Source: Pseudomonas sp. DY-1 (lineage in GTDB: Bacteria > Pseudomonadota > Gammaproteobacteria > Pseudomonadales > Pseudomonadaceae). Taken from it: a DNA stretch of 64,000 nt. This document shows, in pieces, positions 61,886 through 64,000 of the stretch. Below the pieces are notes generated by a model that saw nothing but the letters and a program-made list of their open reading frames with translations, made no database searches and was not told where the DNA came from. Each line of letters starts with the position of its first letter. The stretch's first letter is position 1. The stretch covers positions 4,812,001 through 4,876,000 of the forward strand of contig NZ_CP032616.1 in NCBI RefSeq assembly GCF_003626975.1, in the 5' to 3' direction. A program made the translations under genes and the position numbers.

Positions 61886-62965
61886 ATGAGCCGATGCATC
61901 CACGTGGCGACCCGCAAGGGTCTGCTGCGATTCGAGCCGAAGGGTGATGGCTGGCGACTGGCTCGCCAGGATTTCCTTGGCGAGCCGGTGAGCATGTTGC
62001 TGGCCGACCCGCGCGATGACCACCTCTATGCAGCCCTGCACCTTGGGCACTTCGGCCCCAAGTTGTGGCGCTCGGCTGATGACGGGCAGAACTGGGAGGA
62101 GATCGCCGCCCCGGCCTTCGCCCAGGTAGACGGGGGCGAGGATGGCCCCTCGGTCGAGATGATCTGGTGCCTTGAGCCGGGAGGGGCGGACCAGCCCGGA
62201 ACCCTCTGGGCCGGAACCATTCCCGGGGGACTGTTCAGGTCGCGTGACCATGGTGCGTCCTGGAGCCTGGTGGACAGCCTCTGGGAACGCCCGGAGCGGG
62301 CCAACTGGTTCGGCGGAGGCTATGACCAGCCGGGCATCCACTCCATTTGCGTCGACCCGCGCAACAGTCGGCACCTGACCCTGGCAGTGTCTTGTGGCGG
62401 CGTCTGGCACAGCGAGGACGAAGGCGTCAGCTGGAGCTATCGCACCCGAGGCATGCGCGCCGCCTACATGCCGCCGGAGCGTGCCGAGGAGCCTGACATC
62501 CAGGACCCACACCGCATGGTGGCCTGCCCTGCGGACCCGGAGCGGCTCTGGGTGCAGCACCACAACGGTATCTTCGTCAGCGCCGATCGCGGATTGAACT
62601 GGCGGGAAGTGCAGCAAGCCGGGCCATCCACCTTCGGTTTCGCCGTGGCGGTGCATCCGTCCGATCCGGATTGCGCCTGGTTCGTGCCGGCGGTGAAGGA
62701 CGAATGCCGCGTTCCCGCCGACCAACGCCTGCGGGTTACCCGTACGCGCGATGGCGGCAAGCGTTTCGATGTGCTCGAGCGGGGCCTGCCACAACAGCTC
62801 TGTTACGACCTGGTGTACCGGCACGGGCTGGATGTGGATGGCAGCGGGCAGCGCCTGGTGATGGGCTCCACCACCGGGCATCTGTGGGTATCCGAGGACC
62901 AGGGAGACAGCTGGAACCTTGTGGCGGGGCACCTTCCGCCGATCTTTGCGGTGAGGTTTGGGTAG
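61886..62965 (+). CDS. six-Asp-box beta-propeller (BNR/sialidase-like) protein
   Basis: 359-residue cytoplasmic protein without a signal peptide. Six Asp-box repeats (S/T-x-D-x-G-x-x-W/F) are readable: SADDGQNWEE, SRDHGASWSL, SEDEGVSWSY, SADRGLNWRE, TRDGGKRFDV and SEDQGDSWNL, spaced to make a six-bladed propeller. It lacks an evident sialidase triad or FRIP motif, so it is probably a binding or unknown enzymatic propeller. AAGGAGAAGGAG precedes the ATG. Co-transcribed with the Gly-Gly protein; the conserved pairing suggests that the small protein modifies or acts on the propeller, which is inference. Confidence 0.85.
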   Translation: MSRCIHVATRKGLLRFEPKGDGWRLARQDFLGEPVSMLLADPRDDHLYAALHLGHFGPKLWRSADDGQNWEEIAAPAFAQVDGGEDGPSVEMIWCLEPGGADQPGTLWAGTIPGGLFRSRDHGASWSLVDSLWERPERANWFGGGYDQPGIHSICVDPRNSRHLTLAVSCGGVWHSEDEGVSWSYRTRGMRAAYMPPERAEEPDIQDPHRMVACPADPERLWVQHHNGIFVSADRGLNWREVQQAGPSTFGFAVAVHPSDPDCAWFVPAVKDECRVPADQRLRVTRTRDGGKRFDVLERGLPQQLCYDLVYRHGLDVDGSGQRLVMGSTTGHLWVSEDQGDSWNLVAGHLPPIFAVRFG

Positions 62966-63008
62966 GGCCTGCGGGCAGCCAGAAAACAGTCAGCAATGGC
63001 GCTGAAAA

Positions 63009-63076
63009 CCCCCTCTCCCTCTGGGAGAGGGTTGGGGCCGCTGCGCGGCCCTTGGCGAATGAGTTCGCCCCCATAG
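63009..63076. repeat. family B and family A repeats
   Basis: CCCCCTCTCCCTCTGGGAGA plus GGGTTGGGG (family B), then TTGGCGAATGAGTTCGCCCC (family A) at about 63052-63072. Between the convergent propeller and RetS-like genes. Confidence 0.6.
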
Positions 63077-63089
63077 GTCGTTCGCCCGA

Positions 63090-64000
63090 TCAGCTATGCA
63101 TCGCATGCCGTTCGCGCAGTTCCTTCTCGGCTACCCAGTATTCGATCAGCTCGCGCAGTTGCGACAGTTCAACCGGCTTGGCCATGTGGCCGTCCATGCC
63201 GGAGAGGCGGGCGCGTTCCTTGTGTTCGCTGAGGATATGGGCGGTCAGTGCGACCACCGGCGTGCGCGGGCGCTGCTCCAGGTTTTCCCAGTTGCGCAGC
63301 ATCTCGGTGGCGGTAAAGCCATCGAGCACCGGCATCTCGCAATCCATCAGTACCAGGTCGTAGTGCTGGTTCTTCATTGCGCTCAGGGCTTCCTCGCCGT
63401 TGCTGGCCGTGTCCGGTTCGAGGTTCAGCTTGCTCAGCATGCCGCGAATGACCTTCGTGGAAATGCTGTTGTCTTCTGCCACCAGGATGCGGAAGTCGGT
63501 GGGCACATGCAGTGGTTCGCTGACCTGGGAGCCCGGCAGGGAGATCGAGCCGCCGTTCTTGCGCTGGTTGAGTTCGTCGGCCAGCGTGGTCTTCAGGGTG
63601 TACCCCGCCACTGGCTTGGCGAGGATGCGCTTGATGCCGGCGTTGCGCGCGATGATCTTGCTCGGTGCGTTGCTGATGCCGGTAAGCATGATGATCAGGA
63701 TGTCGTGGTTGAGGCTGGGGTCTTCCTTGATCTTGGCGGCCAACTGCATGCCGGTCATGCCGGGCATGTCCTGGTCCAGCAGGACCACGTCGAAATACTC
63801 GCGCAAGTGCGCCTTGGTTCGCAGCAGGGCCAGGGCTTCCTTCCCGGACGGCACGGCGCTGACCTGCAAGCCCCAGGCGCCGCATTGCTGGACCAGTACC
63901 TTGCGGCAGGTGTCGTTGTCGTCCACCACGAGCAGGCGCGCGCCTTCCAGCGGGCTGTCGAGGTCGGCGGCCGGGCGCTCGAGGTGCTGGGCGTCGAGCG
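63090..64000 (-). CDS. retS: RetS-like hybrid sensor, 3' end only
   Basis: The visible part is the C-terminal half of a hybrid sensor kinase: two tandem receiver domains. The first has phospho-Asp in DVVLLDQDMPGM and Lys in ILAKPVAGY; the second has AEDNSIS, DLVLMDCEMPVLDG and MAKPVELSQL. The frame is open through the window edge, so the start and kinase domain lie outside. RetS in P. aeruginosa controls GacS/GacA and the switch between acute and chronic states and has this tandem receiver end. Identity rests on domain order and synteny. Confidence 0.8.
   Translation of the reverse strand, partial: LDAQHLERPAADLDSPLEGARLLVVDDNDTCRKVLVQQCGAWGLQVSAVPSGKEALALLRTKAHLREYFDVVLLDQDMPGMTGMQLAAKIKEDPSLNHDILIIMLTGISNAPSKIIARNAGIKRILAKPVAGYTLKTTLADELNQRKNGGSISLPGSQVSEPLHVPTDFRILVAEDNSISTKVIRGMLSKLNLEPDTASNGEEALSAMKNQHYDLVLMDCEMPVLDGFTATEMLRNWENLEQRPRTPVVALTAHILSEHKERARLSGMDGHMAKPVELSQLRELIEYWVAEKELRERHAMHS

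Overview
The window is a gene-dense, GC-rich chromosomal segment of a Pseudomonas species, probably a relative of the P. aeruginosa lineage. Reasons: from memory, the order alr, 7TM-GGDEF cyclase (NicD), YgiQ, transglutaminase/ATP-grasp genes, MscS, LOG, azurin, then HAAT transporter, cyclodeaminase, SDR, then ureEFG, DesT/DesB, OsmE, Hsp70, oxaloacetate decarboxylase, urease, Urt and RetS follows the PAO1 PA4930 to PA4856 region. Intergenic gaps also carry imperfect palindromic repeats of the kind common in Pseudomonas. No rRNA, tRNA, CRISPR, prophage or insertion sequence was seen.

Layout. 1-7.8 kb: end of alanine racemase, a membrane diguanylate cyclase, YgiQ radical-SAM protein, and a two-gene lipoprotein operon (beta-helix protein plus diheme cytochrome c) behind a perfect 20-bp palindrome. 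8-15 kb: three tightly coupled genes for a predicted peptide-ligation/transglutaminase system of unknown product. 15-19 kb: MscS channel, acetyltransferase, DCC-family protein, LOG phosphoribohydrolase, LysE exporter, azurin. 19-31 kb: lysine/pipecolate catabolic genes (hglS-like DUF1338, LysR regulator, amaB, amaA), a branched-chain-amino-acid-type ABC importer and an ornithine cyclodeaminase/ketimine reductase homologue that may belong to the same theme. 31-36 kb: small oxidoreductases, a phosphodiesterase, then HupE/UreJ and ureGFE.

36-48 kb: DesT repressor with two predicted operators, a ferredoxin reductase gene broken by a one-base frameshift, DesB desaturase, AsmA protein, tandem osmE lipoproteins, YegD-like Hsp70, PsiF, small membrane and exported proteins, oxaloacetate decarboxylase, a DksA-like zinc-finger protein, and a toxin-antitoxin locus whose toxin reading frame is interrupted by an amber codon. 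48-61 kb: a nitrogen array on one strand, in transcription order atzF-gntR-urtABCDE-ureDA-acetyltransferase-ureBC. 61-64 kb: MarC, a small ubiquitin-fold (MoaD/ThiS-like) protein ending in Gly-Gly next to a six-Asp-box beta-propeller, and the 3' end of a RetS-like hybrid sensor.

Functionally, urea is imported by Urt and hydrolysed by urease (UreABC). UreD comes from the structural cluster, while UreEFG and HupE/UreJ for nickel delivery lie about 12 kb away. AtzF would remove allophanate. The ama/hglS genes would take pipecolate to 2-hydroxyglutarate. The least understood parts are the transglutaminase/amidoligase/ATP-grasp operon, the beta-helix/cytochrome pair and the ubiquitin-like/propeller pair.
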